Shown here: positions 39,559 to 50,626 of the stretch, in pieces
Layout of the letters: each line of letters begins with the position of its first letter
Numbering within the stretch: the first letter of the stretch is position 1
Source of the DNA: Streptomyces sp. SCSIO 30461
Lineage (GTDB): Bacteria > Actinomycetota > Actinomycetes > Streptomycetales > Streptomycetaceae
Reading direction: 5' to 3'
DNA length: 64,000 nt
Assembly: GCF_037023745.1 (NCBI RefSeq)
Contig: NZ_CP146101.1
Coordinates: forward strand, 7,296,001 to 7,360,000
Notes under the pieces: generated by a model
Told to the model about the DNA's origin: nothing
Seen by the model: only the letters and a program-made list of their open reading frames with translations
Databases searched by the model: none
Made by a program: the position numbers and the translations under genes

Positions 39559-40524
39559 ATGGGGGGAACCACGGCCCCGCCAGTGGCCGTGAACACGTAC
39601 ATGCACCTGCACCACACCGCCACCGCACCCGTCACCAAGGCGGTCATACCCGCGGCCGGACTCGGCACCCGCTTCCTTCCCGCGACCAAGGCCACCCCCA
39701 AGGAAATGCTCCCGGTGGTCGACAAACCCGCCATCCAGTACGTGGTCGAAGAGGCCGCCGCAGCCGGTCTGACCGATGTACTGATGATCACTGGGCGTAA
39801 CAAGAGGGCGCTGGAGGACCATTTCGACCGCGCCCATGAGCTGGAGTCCCTCCTCCAGGCGAAGGGCGACGCCGACCGGCTGGCCCTGGTCCGCGCGTCC
39901 AGCACGCTCGCCACCGTCCACTACGCGCGCCAAGGCGACCCGAAGGGCCTCGGCCACGCGGTGCTCTGCGCCGAGGCGCACGTCGGTGACAATCCCTTCG
40001 CCGTGCTGCTGGGCGACGACCTGATCGACCCGCGCGATCCGCTGCTGGCCCGCATGGTGGAGGTACGCCGCCGGTTCGGCGGCAGTGTCGTGGCGCTGAT
40101 GCCGGTGCCGGAGGACCGCATCCATCTCTACGGCTCGGCGATCGTCAGGCAGCCGGCGGCCGGGGACACCGGCTCCGACGGCGACGTGCGCGTACTCTCC
40201 GGCCTCGTGGAGAAGCCCGCGCCCGGCACCGCGCCGAGCAACCTCGCGGTCATCGGCCGCTATGTGCTCGACCCGGAGATCTTCGCGGTGCTGCACGAGA
40301 CCCCACCCGGCCGGGGCGGCGAGATCCAACTGACCGACGCCCTGCACACACTGGCCTCCGACAAGCGCTACGGCCCGGTGCACGGTGTGGTGTTCGAGGG
40401 CCGCCGCTACGACACGGGCGACCGGGGCGACTATCTGCGCGCCCAGGTACGGCTGGCCTGCGAGCACCCGGAGCTGGGACCTGCGTTCACCGACTGGCTG
40501 CGCAAGTACGCCGCCGGGCTCTGA
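39559..40524 (+). CDS. galU: UTP-glucose-1-phosphate uridylyltransferase (GalU type)
   Basis: Makes UDP-glucose from UTP and glucose-1-phosphate. 321 aa from ATG 39559; ATG 39601 (307 aa) is also possible because neither has a strong ribosome site. The nucleotidyl-binding AGLGTRFLPATKATPKEMLP, VDKPAIQYVVEEA, LLGDDLID, LVEKP and GRRYDTGDRGDYLRA are all intact. It is a stand-alone gene here, not in a sugar cluster, so it may be a second copy. A palindrome upstream suggests specific control. Confidence 0.9.
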   Translation: MGGTTAPPVAVNTYMHLHHTATAPVTKAVIPAAGLGTRFLPATKATPKEMLPVVDKPAIQYVVEEAAAAGLTDVLMITGRNKRALEDHFDRAHELESLLQAKGDADRLALVRASSTLATVHYARQGDPKGLGHAVLCAEAHVGDNPFAVLLGDDLIDPRDPLLARMVEVRRRFGGSVVALMPVPEDRIHLYGSAIVRQPAAGDTGSDGDVRVLSGLVEKPAPGTAPSNLAVIGRYVLDPEIFAVLHETPPGRGGEIQLTDALHTLASDKRYGPVHGVVFEGRRYDTGDRGDYLRAQVRLACEHPELGPAFTDWLRKYAAGL

Positions 40525-40541
40525 CCCGATCCCGGGACGCG

Positions 40542-40579
40542 TACGGCCCTCTCCCGGGAGTTCCCGGGAGAGGGCCGTA
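40542..40579. terminator. Bidirectional terminator between galU and truA
   Basis: 18-bp perfect arms (40542-40559 and 40562-40579) around a 2-nt centre, placed between convergent galU and truA. Confidence 0.85.
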
Positions 40580-40652
40580 TCGCGCACTGCCGTGGGCACG
40601 TTGACGCCGACCCGGATGCTCACGGCGTGTCAGAGCGTTCGGCGGCGGCGTG

Positions 40653-41528
40653 TCAGCAGCAGCCCCCGGCCCCCGCGGCAGGGCCCGCGAGGGGCAGCGT
40701 CCTCTTGTTGCGGGCCTCGCGGTTCCTCGCAGCCAGCAGTTCGTCGGCGGGGTAGCCGACTTCCTCCAGCGTCAGACCGTGCGGGCGGACCACATGCACC
40801 GCCGAGTCGCGTACACCCGCCGCCAGCACCTTCCCCGGCCAGTCGACCGGCCGGTGCCCGTCACCGACGAACAGCATCGCGCCCACCAGGGAACGCACCA
40901 TGTTGTGGCAGAAGGCGTCGGCCTTCACGGTGGCCGTGAGGATCCCGCTCGCCTCCCGCTCCCAGCGCAGTTCCTGAAGCGTGCGGATGGTCGTGGCGCC
41001 CTCGCGCTTCTTGCAGTACGCGGCGAAGTCATGCTCACCGAGCAGGCGCTCTGCGGCGGCGTTCATCGCGTCCAGGTCCAGCGGCCAGTCATGCCAGAGC
41101 ACATGGCCGCGCAGCAACGGGTCCACACCCCCCGGGCGGTCGGTCACCCGGTAGGCGTAGCGCCGCCAGATCGCGGAGAAGCGCGCGTCGAAGCCCGCCG
41201 GAGCCTCCTCGGCCTTCCACACCCGCACGTCGTGGGAGAGCCGACCCGCGAGCCGCCGCAGCAGCTTGTCGCGGTGCTCCTGCCAGAGCTCGTCGGGAAG
41301 GTCGACATGCGCGACCTGGCCGCGGGCATGCACGCCTGCGTCCGTACGCCCGGCGACCGTCAGTTCAAAAGACTGCGACGAGCGGGTCACCGTACGGATG
41401 GCGTCCTCGATCTCGCCCTGCACCGTCCGCTGACCGCGGGTCTGCCGGGCCCAACCCGAGAAGTCCTTGCCGTCGTAGGACAGGTCCAGGCGCACCCGTA
41501 CGAACCCGGGCTTCACGTCGTCGCTCAC
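40653..41528 (-). CDS. truA: tRNA pseudouridine(38-40) synthase TruA
   Basis: Isomerises U38-40 in the tRNA anticodon arm. 291 aa. The catalytic Asp63 sits in [31 protein letters not shown] and [14 protein letters not shown] are family motifs. The last 15 residues are a Gly-Ala-Cys-Cys tail of no known role. Last gene of the rpoA-side cluster, separated from rplQ by a strong hairpin. Confidence 0.97.
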   Translation of the reverse strand: MSDDVKPGFVRVRLDLSYDGKDFSGWARQTRGQRTVQGEIEDAIRTVTRSSQSFELTVAGRTDAGVHARGQVAHVDLPDELWQEHRDKLLRRLAGRLSHDVRVWKAEEAPAGFDARFSAIWRRYAYRVTDRPGGVDPLLRGHVLWHDWPLDLDAMNAAAERLLGEHDFAAYCKKREGATTIRTLQELRWEREASGILTATVKADAFCHNMVRSLVGAMLFVGDGHRPVDWPGKVLAAGVRDSAVHVVRPHGLTLEEVGYPADELLAARNREARNKRTLPLAGPAAGAGGCC

Positions 41529-41549
41529 ATGTCACATCCTCTCAAGGGA

Positions 41550-41583
41550 AACGGGCCCGCCCCCATGAGGGGGCGGGCCCGTT
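41550..41583 (-). terminator. Terminator or attenuator between rplQ and truA
   Basis: Perfect 15-bp stem (41550-41564 / 41569-41583), 4-nt loop, 31 nt past the rplQ stop. It should end most rplQ transcripts and limit read-through into truA. Confidence 0.8.
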
Positions 41584-41613
41584 CCACGGCCTCAGTCAGA
41601 ACGCTCAGGCTGT

Positions 41614-42108
41614 TCAGGCGTCCTTGGACTCCTCGGCCGGAGCCTCAGCGGCGTCCTCGGCCTTGGCCTCATCGGCCTTGGCCTCATCGGCCTCCTTGAC
41701 CGCACGCTTGGTGGCGGCCTCGGCCTCGGCGACGGTCGCCTTCTTCGCGATCTCGCCCTCGACGAGCTCGATCACGGCCATCGGGGCGTTGTCACCACGA
41801 CGGTTGCCGATCTTCGTGATCCGGGTGTAGCCACCCGGACGCTCGGCGTAGCGCGGGGCGATCTCGGTGAAGAGCGTGTGGACGATGCCCTTGTCCGTGA
41901 TCGTCTGCAGCACCAGGCGACGGTTGTGGATGTCGCCCTTCTTCGCCTTGGTGATCAGACGCTCGGCGACGGGACGCAGACGACGCGCCTTCGCCTCGGT
42001 CGTCGTGATGCGGCCGTGCTCGAAGAGCGACTTCGCGAGGTTCGCGAGGAGCAGCTTCTCGTGCGCGGCGCTGCCGCCCAGACGGGCACCCTTGGCGGGC
42101 TTCGGCAT
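41614..42108 (-). CDS. rplQ: 50S ribosomal protein L17
   Basis: 164 aa from ATG 42108 (a reading from 42132 adds 8 residues without support). Core to about 118 with [20 protein letters not shown] and [14 protein letters not shown]; the last 45 residues are a Lys-Glu-Ala-rich extension not found in E. coli L17. Confidence 0.97.
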   Translation of the reverse strand: MPKPAKGARLGGSAAHEKLLLANLAKSLFEHGRITTTEAKARRLRPVAERLITKAKKGDIHNRRLVLQTITDKGIVHTLFTEIAPRYAERPGGYTRITKIGNRRGDNAPMAVIELVEGEIAKKATVAEAEAATKRAVKEADEAKADEAKAEDAAEAPAEESKDA

Positions 42109-42160
42109 GGTGTTTCTCCTTGAGATCTGCACCGGCCGTATCAGGTACCGGTGTCAGGAC

Positions 42161-42225
42161 CCCGCAGGCGGACGCCTGCGGGCAGCTATCAGCGATTCGG
42201 TGCTGCTCGGACCCGAGCAGCACCG
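42161..42225 (-). terminator. Two stem-loops between rpoA and rplQ
   Basis: First after rpoA: CGGTGCTGCTCG / CGAGCAGCACCG (42198-42209, 42214-42225). Then CCCGCAGGC / GCCTGCGGG (42161-42169, 42174-42182). Both have 4-nt loops. They may attenuate transcription or mark RNA processing between the genes. Confidence 0.55.
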
Positions 42226-42227
42226 GT

Positions 42228-43250
42228 TCAGTACTGCTCGGTCTCGACGAAGCCCGCGTCCGCGTCGTCGTCGGCGCCGAAGGCGTCCGCGGCGGCGGTC
42301 GGGTCGAATCCGGGCGGGCTGTCCTTGAGGGCCAGGCCCATGCCGGCCAGCTTCGCCTTGACCTCGTCGATCGACTTCGCACCGAAGTTGCGGATGTCGA
42401 GCAGATCGGCCTCGGAGCGGGCGACGAGCTCACCCACGGAGTGGATGCCCTCGCGCTTGAGGCAGTTGTACGAGCGGACCGTGAGCTCCAGCTCCTCGAT
42501 CGGCAGCGCGAGGTCGGCGGCCAGGGCGGCGTCCGTCGGGGACGGGCCCATGTCGATGCCCTCGGCGTCGATGTTGAGCTCACGTGCCAGACCGAACAGC
42601 TCGACCAGGGTCTTACCGGCCGACGCCATGGCGTCACGCGGACGCATGGCCTGCTTGGTCTCGACGTCGACGATCAGCTTGTCGAAGTCGGTGCGCTGCT
42701 CGACACGGGTCGCCTCGACCTTGTACGTGACCTTGAGCACCGGGGAGTAGATGGAGTCGACCGGGATACGGCCGATCTCCTGGCCCGCCTGCTTGTTCTG
42801 CACGGCGGAGACGTAGCCGCGACCGCGCTCGACGGTGAGCTCCATCTCCAGCTTGCCCTTGCCGTTGAGCGTGGCGAGGACGAGGTCGGGGTTGTGCACC
42901 TCGACGCCGGCCGGAGGCGCGATGTCGGCGGCGGTGACCAGACCCGGGCCCTGCTTGCGCAGGTACATCACGACGGGCTCGTCGTGCTCCGAGGAGACGA
43001 CCAGCTGCTTGATGTTCAGGATGAGGTCGGTGACGTCCTCCTTGACGCCCGGCACGGTGGTGAACTCGTGCAGGACACCGTCGATACGGATGGACGTGAC
43101 CGCCGCACCCGGGATCGAGGAGAGGAGCGTACGGCGGAGCGAGTTGCCGAGGGTGTAACCGAAGCCCGGCTCCAGCGGCTCGATGACGAACCGGGAGCGG
43201 TACTCGTCGACAACCTCTTCGGTCAGCGACGGACGCTGAGCGATCAGCAT
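42228..43250 (-). CDS. rpoA: RNA polymerase alpha subunit
   Basis: 340 aa. N-terminal assembly domain (1-230) with [21 protein letters not shown]-terminal DNA-binding domain (about 250-315) with [16 protein letters not shown] and [15 protein letters not shown]. An acidic tail follows. Sits between rpsK and rplQ as in other actinobacteria. Confidence 0.99.
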   Translation of the reverse strand: MLIAQRPSLTEEVVDEYRSRFVIEPLEPGFGYTLGNSLRRTLLSSIPGAAVTSIRIDGVLHEFTTVPGVKEDVTDLILNIKQLVVSSEHDEPVVMYLRKQGPGLVTAADIAPPAGVEVHNPDLVLATLNGKGKLEMELTVERGRGYVSAVQNKQAGQEIGRIPVDSIYSPVLKVTYKVEATRVEQRTDFDKLIVDVETKQAMRPRDAMASAGKTLVELFGLARELNIDAEGIDMGPSPTDAALAADLALPIEELELTVRSYNCLKREGIHSVGELVARSEADLLDIRNFGAKSIDEVKAKLAGMGLALKDSPPGFDPTAAADAFGADDDADAGFVETEQY

Positions 43251-43417
43251 GTCAGTGATCCTTCAGTCGTGGGCGCCCGCTATTTGACGCCCGACGGGCC
43301 GCACCGGGCAGGTGCGGATACAGCAAGGGTACGGGCGGCACGACCCCGAAGGGGCCGTACCGCCCGGACACTCGGATCAGGCGACCACGCGAGGCGGTGC
43401 CTGGCAGCGGCGCGGCG

Positions 43418-43822
43418 TCAGACGCGGCGGCGCTTGGGCGGACGGCAGCCGTTGTGCGGCGTCGGGGTGACGTCCTGGATCGAGCCGACCTCGAGGCCGG
43501 TGGCCTGGAGGGAGCGGATCGCGGTCTCACGGCCGGAGCCCGGACCCTTGACGAAGACGTCGACCTTGCGCATGCCGTGCTCCTGCGCGCGGCGGGCGGC
43601 CGACTCGGCGGCCATCTGCGCGGCGAAGGGGGTGGACTTGCGCGAGCCCTTGAAGCCGACGTGGCCGGCGGAGGCCCAGGAGATCACGTTGCCGGACGGG
43701 TCCGTGATCGAGACGATCGTGTTGTTGAACGTGCTCTTGATGTGCGCGTGGCCGTGAGCGACGTTCTTCTTTTCCTTGCGGCGCACCTTCTTGACGGCGC
43801 CCTGGCGTCCCTTGGGGGGCAT
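43418..43822 (-). CDS. rpsK: 30S ribosomal protein S11
   Basis: 134 aa. Core motifs [37 protein letters not shown] and the C-terminal [16 protein letters not shown] that contacts 16S RNA. The 167-bp gap after it toward rpoA carries an imperfect GC hairpin at about 43327-43362. Confidence 0.98.
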   Translation of the reverse strand: MPPKGRQGAVKKVRRKEKKNVAHGHAHIKSTFNNTIVSITDPSGNVISWASAGHVGFKGSRKSTPFAAQMAAESAARRAQEHGMRKVDVFVKGPGSGRETAIRSLQATGLEVGSIQDVTPTPHNGCRPPKRRRV

Positions 43823-43911
43823 GTATTTCTCCCGTGGAGGTGGTCGGTCCTACAGCGAAGACCGCTTGGGGGGTCTGGGGCAGCCCCAGACCCAGTGCGT
43901 CCTGCTGAGGA

Positions 43912-44292
43912 CTACTTCTTGCCCGGCTTCTTCTTGCCGGCGATGGCGCGACGCGGACCCTTGCGGGTACGGGCGTTCGTGCTGGTGCGCTGGCCGTGGA
44001 CCGGCAGACCGCGGCGGTGACGCAGACCCTGGTAGCAGCCGATCTCGACCTTGCGGCGGATGTCGGCCTGGATCTCACGACGGAGGTCACCCTCGGTCTT
44101 GAGGTTGGCGTCCACGTACTCGCGGATCTTGACCAGGTCCTCTTCGGCCAGGTCACGAACGCGGGTGTTCGGGTTCACACCGGTCGCGGCGAGAGTCGCC
44201 TTCGACTGGGTGCGGCCGATACCGAAGACGTAGGTGAGTGCGACCTCCACACGCTTGTCGCGCGGGATGTCAACACCGGAAACGCGTGCCAT
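43912..44292 (-). CDS. rpsM: 30S ribosomal protein S13
   Basis: 126 aa. [20 protein letters not shown] at the N terminus, [20 protein letters not shown] and the Lys-rich C-terminal tail (AGKKKPGKK) typical of S13. It follows rpmJ after a 200-bp gap in which I see no gene. Confidence 0.98.
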   Translation of the reverse strand: MARVSGVDIPRDKRVEVALTYVFGIGRTQSKATLAATGVNPNTRVRDLAEEDLVKIREYVDANLKTEGDLRREIQADIRRKVEIGCYQGLRHRRGLPVHGQRTSTNARTRKGPRRAIAGKKKPGKK

Positions 44293-44492
44293 TCAATGGC
44301 TCCTGTGGTGTTCGGGGGTCTTCCGCAGAACCACTCCCGGCCGCCGACCGCTCCCTCGGGAGAAGTGGTACGTCCGGGTCCCCGGCCCCCGCCGGAGGTG
44401 CCGCCGACCCTGAACGGGCTGGGCGGGCTCTGCGTATCTACATGTGTTGCTCGCGTCGCGCGAAGTAACTGCGAAGTGCAGGTGGTCGTGCG

Positions 44493-44606
44493 TCAGCCCT
44501 GGCGCTGCTTGTGGCGCAGGTTGTCGCAGATGACCATGACCCGGCCGTGACGGCGGATCACCTTGCACTTGTCGCAGATCTTCTTGACGCTCGGCTTGAC
44601 CTTCAT
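44493..44606 (-). CDS. rpmJ: 50S ribosomal protein L36
   Basis: 37 aa, starting [20 protein letters not shown]. Cys11, Cys14, Cys27 and His32 form the zinc site, so this is the zinc-binding (C+) form; a zinc-free paralogue elsewhere would be usual in Streptomyces. Between infA and rpsM. Confidence 0.97.
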   Translation of the reverse strand: MKVKPSVKKICDKCKVIRRHGRVMVICDNLRHKQRQG

Positions 44607-44665
44607 GGGATGTGAGGTTCTCCGGGTCAGTGCCAGCACCCCACGGGAGGGGGTGAGGGCAAGAT

Positions 44666-44887
44666 CTACTTGTACCGGTAGACGATCCGGCCACGCGTCA
44701 GGTCGTAGGGAGAGAGCTCCACCACGACCCGGTCGTCCGGCAGGATACGGATGTAGTGCATCCGCATCTTTCCGGAGATGTGCGCGAGGACCTTGTGACC
44801 GTTCTGGAGCTCCACCTTGAACATGGCGTTCGGCAGGGACTCGATCACGGTGCCCTCGATCTCGATGGCACCTTGCTTCTTGGCCAC
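44666..44887 (-). CDS. infA: Translation initiation factor IF-1
   Basis: 73 aa from GTG 44887, an OB-fold protein that binds the ribosomal A site. [40 protein letters not shown] and RGRIVYRYK are near-invariant. The ATG at 44971 would add 28 unrelated residues. The 232-bp gap upstream of it (44888-45119) should hold a promoter for the infA-rpmJ-rpsM-rpsK-rpoA-rplQ group; I could not pin it. Confidence 0.98.
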   Translation of the reverse strand: MAKKQGAIEIEGTVIESLPNAMFKVELQNGHKVLAHISGKMRMHYIRILPDDRVVVELSPYDLTRGRIVYRYK

Positions 44888-45119
44888 GCTTCGCCCTTCG
44901 AATCGGCTACCTTGATCGACTCTCCGCCCGCAGGTTTCCGCGCATTTCTGCACGCGGACATGCGGATACAAGAGAGCCGACGCATCAGTCTACGTCAGGC
45001 CCCTGGAAAACACGAATCCACGGAGTTTGCCCCACGTGGCTGATCGTTAAGCCGGTGGAATGCGTGCCACCTCGTGCTCGACGAGCGCCGGCGCACGACG
45101 AGCATGCCCGCCGAGCCCG

Positions 45120-45956
45120 TCAGGCGAGCGGGTCCGGCGCAGCCGTGACGCCCAGTTCCGCCAGCTTGGCCTTGCCGCCGTCCACGGCGGTGAGGACCAG
45201 CGGGCCGTCCTCGGTCAGCGCGACCGAGTGCTCCCAGTGCGAGGACCAGGTGCCGTCCGTGGTGATCACGGTCCAGTCGTCGGAGAGCACCTCGGTGTGC
45301 GGGGTGCCCAGCGACACCATCGGCTCGATGGCGAGGCAGAAACCGGGCACCAGCTTGGGGCCCTTGCCGCGCTTGCGGGAGACGTAGTTCAGCAGGTGCG
45401 GGTCCATGTGCATCTCGGTGCCGATGCCGTGGCCGCCGTATTCCTCGATGATCCCGTAGCGCCCGCCCCCCGGCTTGGGCTGGCGGCGGATGTAGGTCTC
45501 GATGGCGCGCGAGATGTCGACCAGCCGGTTCCCCGCCTTCATCGCGGCGATACCGGCCCACATGGACTCCTCCGTCACCCGGGACAGCTCGATCAGCTCC
45601 GGGGCGTGGCCACCGCCGACGAACACGGTGAACGCGGCGTCACCGTGCCAGCCGTCGACGATCGCACCGGCGTCGATGGAGATGATGTCGCCGTCCTTGA
45701 GCACCGTCTTGTCATCCGGGATGCCATGCACGACGACCTCGTTCACCGAGGTGCAGATCGTGGCGGGGAAGCCGCCATAGCCCAGGAAGTTGGACTTGGC
45801 GCCGTGGTCCGCGATGACCTTGCGGGCCACCTCGTCCAGATCCCGGGTGGTGGCGCCGGGCACGGCGGCCACGCGGGTCGCCGCGTGGATGGCGGCGACG
45901 ACCAGTCCCGCCTCACGCATCTTCGCGATCTGCTCGGGGGTCTTGATCTGCACCAT
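45120..45956 (-). CDS. map: Methionine aminopeptidase, type I
   Basis: Removes N-terminal Met from new proteins; uses two metal ions. 278 aa from ATG 45956. Metal ligands lie in SIDAGAIVDGWHGDAAFT (two Asp), GHGIG (His), CLAIEPM (Glu) and HWEHSVALT (Glu). Follows adk with a strong hairpin between them. Confidence 0.97.
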   Translation of the reverse strand: MVQIKTPEQIAKMREAGLVVAAIHAATRVAAVPGATTRDLDEVARKVIADHGAKSNFLGYGGFPATICTSVNEVVVHGIPDDKTVLKDGDIISIDAGAIVDGWHGDAAFTVFVGGGHAPELIELSRVTEESMWAGIAAMKAGNRLVDISRAIETYIRRQPKPGGGRYGIIEEYGGHGIGTEMHMDPHLLNYVSRKRGKGPKLVPGFCLAIEPMVSLGTPHTEVLSDDWTVITTDGTWSSHWEHSVALTEDGPLVLTAVDGGKAKLAELGVTAAPDPLA

Positions 45957-46048
45957 GGGGAACGGCGCCTTTCCGGGTCGGAGTGCTCGACACGTGGTCG
46001 AGGCGTGGTCGGAGAGTGCTCGGAAGGGAACGACGAGTGGGTAATCAA

Positions 46049-46089
46049 CGATACGGCCGCGGCGTCCAGGGGACACCGCGGCCGTATCG
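46049..46089 (-). terminator. Terminator or attenuator between adk and map
   Basis: Perfect 14-bp stem CGATACGGCCGCGG / CCGCGGCCGTATCG with a 13-nt loop, 34 nt past the adk stop and before map. Confidence 0.8.
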
Positions 46090-46122
46090 GCTGCAGCGAA
46101 TGAATCAGATCAGGTGATGACG

Positions 46123-46788
46123 TCAGGCCTGCGCGGCCCGGTCACCCCGGAGGGCCTCCATGGCCCGCTCGGTCACATCGGCGACCTTGCCGAGCGCGGA
46201 GATCGTGACCACCAGGCCCTGGGCCTTGTAGTAGTCGATGATCGGCTCGGTCTGGGTGTGGTAGACCTCGAGCCGCTTGCGCACGGTCCCCTCGGAGTCG
46301 TCGTCACGCTGGTACAGCTCGCCGCCGCAGACGTCGCAGACGCCTTCCTGCTGCGGCGGGCTGTAGGTCACGTGGAAGACGTGGGCGCTTTCGTTGCGGC
46401 AGATGCGGCGGCCCGCGATCCGCTTCACGACCTCGTCCTCGGGGACTTCCAGGTCCAGCACCGCGTCCAGCTTCATGCCCTCGGTCCTGAGCATCTCGTC
46501 CAGCGCCTCGGCCTGCGAGACGTTGCGCGGAAAGCCGTCCAGCAGGAAGCCGTTCACCGCGTCGGACTGCTCCATGCGGCCCTTGGCCATGCCGATCGTG
46601 ACCTCGTCGGGCACGAGGTTGCCCGCGTCCATATACGCCTTGGCCTGCTTGCCCAGCTCGGTGCCCTGGCTGATGTTGGCCCGGAAGAGGTCGCCCGTGG
46701 AGATGTGCGGGATCGACAGGTTCTTGGCGAGGAACGCGGCCTGCGTTCCCTTGCCCGCACCGGGCGGCCCGACGAGGACGATTCGCAT
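46123..46788 (-). CDS. adk: Adenylate kinase
   Basis: Interconverts ATP+AMP and 2 ADP. 221 aa. P-loop [29 protein letters not shown]. The lid has a Cys cluster (RRICRNES and GVCDVCGG) that likely binds zinc, with the second ligand atypical. Its ATG shares one base with the secY stop (TGATG). Confidence 0.98.
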   Translation of the reverse strand: MRIVLVGPPGAGKGTQAAFLAKNLSIPHISTGDLFRANISQGTELGKQAKAYMDAGNLVPDEVTIGMAKGRMEQSDAVNGFLLDGFPRNVSQAEALDEMLRTEGMKLDAVLDLEVPEDEVVKRIAGRRICRNESAHVFHVTYSPPQQEGVCDVCGGELYQRDDDSEGTVRKRLEVYHTQTEPIIDYYKAQGLVVTISALGKVADVTERAMEALRGDRAAQA

Positions 46789-48107
46789 CAGCGGAGGAAC
46801 CCTTCGTAGTTGCGCTGCTGGAGCTGACTCTCGATCTGCTTCACGGTCTCCAGACCGACACCCACGATGATGAGGATGCTGGTGCCGCCGAACGGGAAGT
46901 TCGCGTTCGCACCACCGAAGCCGGCCAACGCCATCGTCGGCACAAGAGCGATCAGACCCAGATACAGCGAGCCCGGCCAGGTGATCCGGTTGAGCACGTA
47001 GCTCAAGTACTCAGCGGTAGGTCGACCAGCCCGGATACCCGGGATGAAGCCACCATACTTCTTCATGTTGTCCGCGACTTCCTCGGGGTTGAACGAGATG
47101 GCCACGTAGAAGAAGGCGAAAAAGACAATCAGGAGGAAGTACGCGGTGATGTAGTAGGGGTGGTCGCCCTTCACGAAGTACGTTTCGATCCAGGTTTTCC
47201 AGCTGGAGTTGGCGTTGGAGAACTGCGCGACCAGCGCCGGGATGTAGAGCAGCGACGAGGCGAAGATGACAGGAATCACACCCGCCTGGTTCACCTTCAG
47301 CGGGATGTAGGTCGACGTACCACCGTAGGACCTGCGGCCGATCATGCGCTTGGCGTACTGCACCGGGATACGGCGCTGGGCCTGCTCGACGAACACCACG
47401 AGGGCCACCATCACGAAGCCGATCACGATGACGGTGCCGAACTCGATCCAGCCCTTGGCCAGCTTGCCGCTCTCCTTGATCGCCCACAGGGCACCGGGGA
47501 AGCCGGCGGCGATCGAGATGAACATCAGGATCGACATTCCGTTGCCGATACCGCGGTCCGTAATCAGCTCACCGAGCCACATGACGACGGCCGTACCGGC
47601 GGTCATGGTGATCACCATGGTGGCGGTGATGAAGATCGACTGGTCCGGGACGATCTCGCTGCCGACGGCGCAGCCCTGGAACAGGGCGCCGCTGCGGGCG
47701 GCGGCCACGATGCCGGTGCCCTGCAGGATCGCCAGCGCGATCGTGAGGTAACGGGTGTACTGCGTGATCTTGGCCGTACCTGCCTGGCCCTCCTTCTTGA
47801 GGGCTTCCAGACGCGGGATCACCACCGTCAGCAGCTGAAGGATGATGCTCGCGGTGATGTACGGCATGATGCCGAGCGCAAAGATGGTGATCTGGAGCAG
47901 CGCGCCGCCGCTGAACATGTTGACGAGGCCGAACAGGCTTCCCTGGTTCTTCGACGCCTGCTCCACACAGATCTGGACGTTCTCGTAGCTGACGCCGGGG
48001 ACCGGAATGTGGGCCCCGACCCGGAACAGCACGATGATGCCGAGCGTGAAGAGCAGCTTCTTGCGCAGGTCGGGCGTCTTGAACGCCCGGGCGAACGCGG
48101 TGAGCAC
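46788..48107 (-). CDS. secY: Preprotein translocase subunit SecY
   Basis: Channel of the Sec translocon. 439 aa, ten membrane segments, from GTG with AGGAGG upstream. The plug region follows TM1 ([14 protein letters not shown]); [20 protein letters not shown] and [13 protein letters not shown] are typical. It follows rplO after 288 bp containing a terminator. Confidence 0.98.
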   Translation of the reverse strand: MLTAFARAFKTPDLRKKLLFTLGIIVLFRVGAHIPVPGVSYENVQICVEQASKNQGSLFGLVNMFSGGALLQITIFALGIMPYITASIILQLLTVVIPRLEALKKEGQAGTAKITQYTRYLTIALAILQGTGIVAAARSGALFQGCAVGSEIVPDQSIFITATMVITMTAGTAVVMWLGELITDRGIGNGMSILMFISIAAGFPGALWAIKESGKLAKGWIEFGTVIVIGFVMVALVVFVEQAQRRIPVQYAKRMIGRRSYGGTSTYIPLKVNQAGVIPVIFASSLLYIPALVAQFSNANSSWKTWIETYFVKGDHPYYITAYFLLIVFFAFFYVAISFNPEEVADNMKKYGGFIPGIRAGRPTAEYLSYVLNRITWPGSLYLGLIALVPTMALAGFGGANANFPFGGTSILIIVGVGLETVKQIESQLQQRNYEGFLR

Positions 48108-48340
48108 GGTGCCTCCTGCGACCCCCGCGCAAAGCGTCAGAGGTGACGGTCTTGAGGTTCGACGAATACGTATGGGTCAAGCAGCGAGAGCCGCGAGGTA
48201 CGCCCATGGGGCGGCCCTTGCAGCCCTGGTTCCCCCCTACCGGAGTAGCGGGGAGGGCGGTGCGGGAGTCACACCCCCGGTGAATACAGTGACAACGCTG
48301 GTCACCTTACCTGCGAGGGTGCCCCCCTTGGAACGACCAA

Positions 48341-48372
48341 CCGGGGATGCCCCGTTTACGAGGCATCCCCGG
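48341..48372 (-). terminator. Terminator after rplO
   Basis: Perfect 11-bp stem CCGGGGATGCC / GGCATCCCCGG with a 10-nt loop, 24 nt past the rplO stop. It separates the spc ribosomal genes from secY, which then needs its own promoter or read-through. Confidence 0.8.
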
Positions 48373-48395
48373 AAGGTGTTCAGGCCATCGGCTCG

Positions 48396-48851
48396 TCAGA
48401 CGAGCTCGGTGACGGTGCCGCCCGCGGCGGCGATCTTCTCCTTGGCGGAACCGGAGACGGCGTCAACCGTCACCTGGAGCGCCACGGAGACCTCGCCCTG
48501 GCCAAGGACCTTGACGAGCTGGTTCTTGCGCACCGCACCCTTGGCGACCAGGTCGGCCACCGTGACCTCGCCACCCTGCGGGTAGAGCGCGGCCAGCTTG
48601 TCCAGGTTCACGACCTGGTACTCGGTGCGGAAGGGGTTCTTGAAGCCCTTCAGCTTCGGGAGACGCATGTGGAGGGGCATCTGCCCACCCTCGAAGCGCT
48701 CCGGAACCTGGTAACGAGCCTTCGTACCCTTGGTACCACGACCGGCCGTCTTACCCTTCGACGCCTCACCACGACCCACACGGGTCTTGGGGGTCTTGGC
48801 GCCGGGGGCGGGACGGAGGTTGTGGATCTTCAGCGGGTTCTGCTCCGCCAT
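48396..48851 (-). CDS. rplO: 50S ribosomal protein L15
   Basis: 151 aa. [20 protein letters not shown] and [14 protein letters not shown] [18 protein letters not shown] identify it. Starts 3 nt after rpmD ends. Confidence 0.98.
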   Translation of the reverse strand: MAEQNPLKIHNLRPAPGAKTPKTRVGRGEASKGKTAGRGTKGTKARYQVPERFEGGQMPLHMRLPKLKGFKNPFRTEYQVVNLDKLAALYPQGGEVTVADLVAKGAVRKNQLVKVLGQGEVSVALQVTVDAVSGSAKEKIAAAGGTVTELV

Positions 48852-48853
48852 GA

Positions 48854-49036
48854 TCAGTCGACCTCCTCGACCGTCACGAGGTGGCGGACGGTGTGCACCA
48901 TTCCGCGGAACTCGGGGCGGTCCTCCTTGACGACCACGGTGTTGATCCCTTTGAGACCAAGCGACCGCAGCGTGTCACGGTGGTTCTGCTTGCTGCCGAT
49001 GTACGACTTCGTCTGCGTGATCTTGAGGCGGGCCAT
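48854..49036 (-). CDS. rpmD: 50S ribosomal protein L30
   Basis: 60 aa, [36 protein letters not shown], the short bacterial form. Its ATG overlaps the rpsE stop by one base (TAATG). Confidence 0.98.
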   Translation of the reverse strand: MARLKITQTKSYIGSKQNHRDTLRSLGLKGINTVVVKEDRPEFRGMVHTVRHLVTVEEVD

Positions 49037-49641
49037 TACGCACCCGCTCCCGCACGCGCACGAAGCAGAGCCGCGGGGGCGACGTCCTCGAGGGGCAGAC
49101 CGCGGCGGGCCGCGATCTCCTCGGGACGCTGAAGACCCTTCAGGGCCGCCACGGTCGCGTGCACGATGTTGATCGCGTTGTCGGAGCCGAGCGACTTCGA
49201 CAGGATGTCGTGAACGCCGGCGCACTCGAGCACGGCACGCACCGGGCCACCGGCGATAACACCGGTACCGGGGGAAGCCGGCTTGAGCAGGACGACGCCC
49301 GCGGCCTTCTCACCCTGGATCGGGTGCGGGATGGTGCCCTGGATACGGGGGACCTTGAAGAAGTGCTTCTTGGCCTCCTCAACACCCTTGGCGATGGCGG
49401 CCGGCACCTCCTTGGCCTTGCCGTAACCGACACCCACGGTGCCGTCACCGTCGCCCACCACGACCAGCGCGGTGAAGCTGAAGCGACGACCACCCTTCAC
49501 AACCTTGGCGACGCGGTTGATCGCGACAACGCGCTCAACGTACGCGGTCTTCTCGGCGGCAGCAGCGCCGCCGTCACGGCCCTTCCGGTCCCGCCGCTCG
49601 CCGCCACCGGCACCGCTTCCGCGGCGCTGGGGTCCAGCCAT
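49036..49641 (-). CDS. rpsE: 30S ribosomal protein S5
   Basis: 201 aa. An N-terminal Gly-Arg-rich extension (about 1-35) precedes the dsRNA-binding-like fold ([20 protein letters not shown]) and the C-terminal [16 protein letters not shown]. Between rplR and rpmD. Confidence 0.98.
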   Translation of the reverse strand: MAGPQRRGSGAGGGERRDRKGRDGGAAAAEKTAYVERVVAINRVAKVVKGGRRFSFTALVVVGDGDGTVGVGYGKAKEVPAAIAKGVEEAKKHFFKVPRIQGTIPHPIQGEKAAGVVLLKPASPGTGVIAGGPVRAVLECAGVHDILSKSLGSDNAINIVHATVAALKGLQRPEEIAARRGLPLEDVAPAALLRARAGAGA

Positions 49642-49679
49642 TGGATTTACCTCTCTCTTTTCCGCTAGCTACGAACGGC

Positions 49680-50063
49680 TCAGAACTTCAAGCCGGCTTC
49701 GCGGGCGGCGTCCGCCAGGGCGGCGATGCGCCCGGCGTACTGGTTGCCGCCACGGTCGAACACGACAGCCTCGACGCCGGCAGCCTTGGCACGCTCGGCC
49801 ACGAGCTGGCCGACCTGCTTCGCCTTCGCCGACTTGTCGCCTTCGCCGCCGCGGATGGACGAGTCCAGGGTGGACGCCGACGCGAGGGTGTGACCCGCGA
49901 TGTCGTCGATGACCTGAGCCGTGATGCCGCGGTTGGACCGGGTGACAACCAGACGCGGACGCGCCGGGGTACCCGAGATCTTCTTGCGGATGCGGATGTG
50001 GCGACGCTTCAGGGAAGCGCCCTTGTAGGCCTTGCCCTTGGCAATCTTCACGCCGTATGCCAT
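49680..50063 (-). CDS. rplR: 50S ribosomal protein L18
   Basis: 127 aa. [20 protein letters not shown], then [19 protein letters not shown]; binds 5S rRNA. It follows rplF by 3 nt. Confidence 0.98.
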   Translation of the reverse strand: MAYGVKIAKGKAYKGASLKRRHIRIRKKISGTPARPRLVVTRSNRGITAQVIDDIAGHTLASASTLDSSIRGGEGDKSAKAKQVGQLVAERAKAAGVEAVVFDRGGNQYAGRIAALADAAREAGLKF

Positions 50064-50066
50064 GGC

Positions 50067-50606
50067 TTACTTACCAGCCTTTCCGACCTTGCGGCGGATG
50101 ACCTCGCCCGCGTACTTCACGCCCTTGGCCTTGTACGGGTCGGGCTTGCGCAGCTTGCGGATGTTCGCGGCGACCTCGCCGACCTTCTGCTTGTCGATGC
50201 CCTCGACCGAGAACTTGGTCGGCGACTCGACCTTGAAGGAGATCCCCGCGGGGGCCTCCACCAGGATCGGGTGGCTGTAGCCGAGCTGGAACTCCAGGTT
50301 GGAGCCCTTCGCGGCGACGCGGTAACCGACACCGCTGATCTCGAGCGCCTTGACGTATCCCGTGGTCACACCGGTGATCATGTTGGCCACCAGCGTGCGG
50401 GACAGGCCGTGCAGGGCCTTGTTCTGACGCTCGTCGTTGGGGCGGGTGACGTTGAGAACGCCGTCCTCACCCTTCACGATCTCGATCGGCGCGGCAACGG
50501 TGTGGCTCAGGGTGCCCTTGGGGCCCTTCACCTGGACCGTACGGCCGTCGATGGTGACATCCACGCCGGCGGGAACCGGGATGGGGAGCTTGCCGATACG
50601 CGACAT
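50067..50606 (-). CDS. rplF: 50S ribosomal protein L6
   Basis: 179 aa. [19 protein letters not shown] at the start, [20 protein letters not shown] and the C-terminal [20 protein letters not shown]. Confidence 0.98.
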   Translation of the reverse strand: MSRIGKLPIPVPAGVDVTIDGRTVQVKGPKGTLSHTVAAPIEIVKGEDGVLNVTRPNDERQNKALHGLSRTLVANMITGVTTGYVKALEISGVGYRVAAKGSNLEFQLGYSHPILVEAPAGISFKVESPTKFSVEGIDKQKVGEVAANIRKLRKPDPYKAKGVKYAGEVIRRKVGKAGK

Positions 50607-50626
50607 TGCTATTCCTCCGTTCCCGA

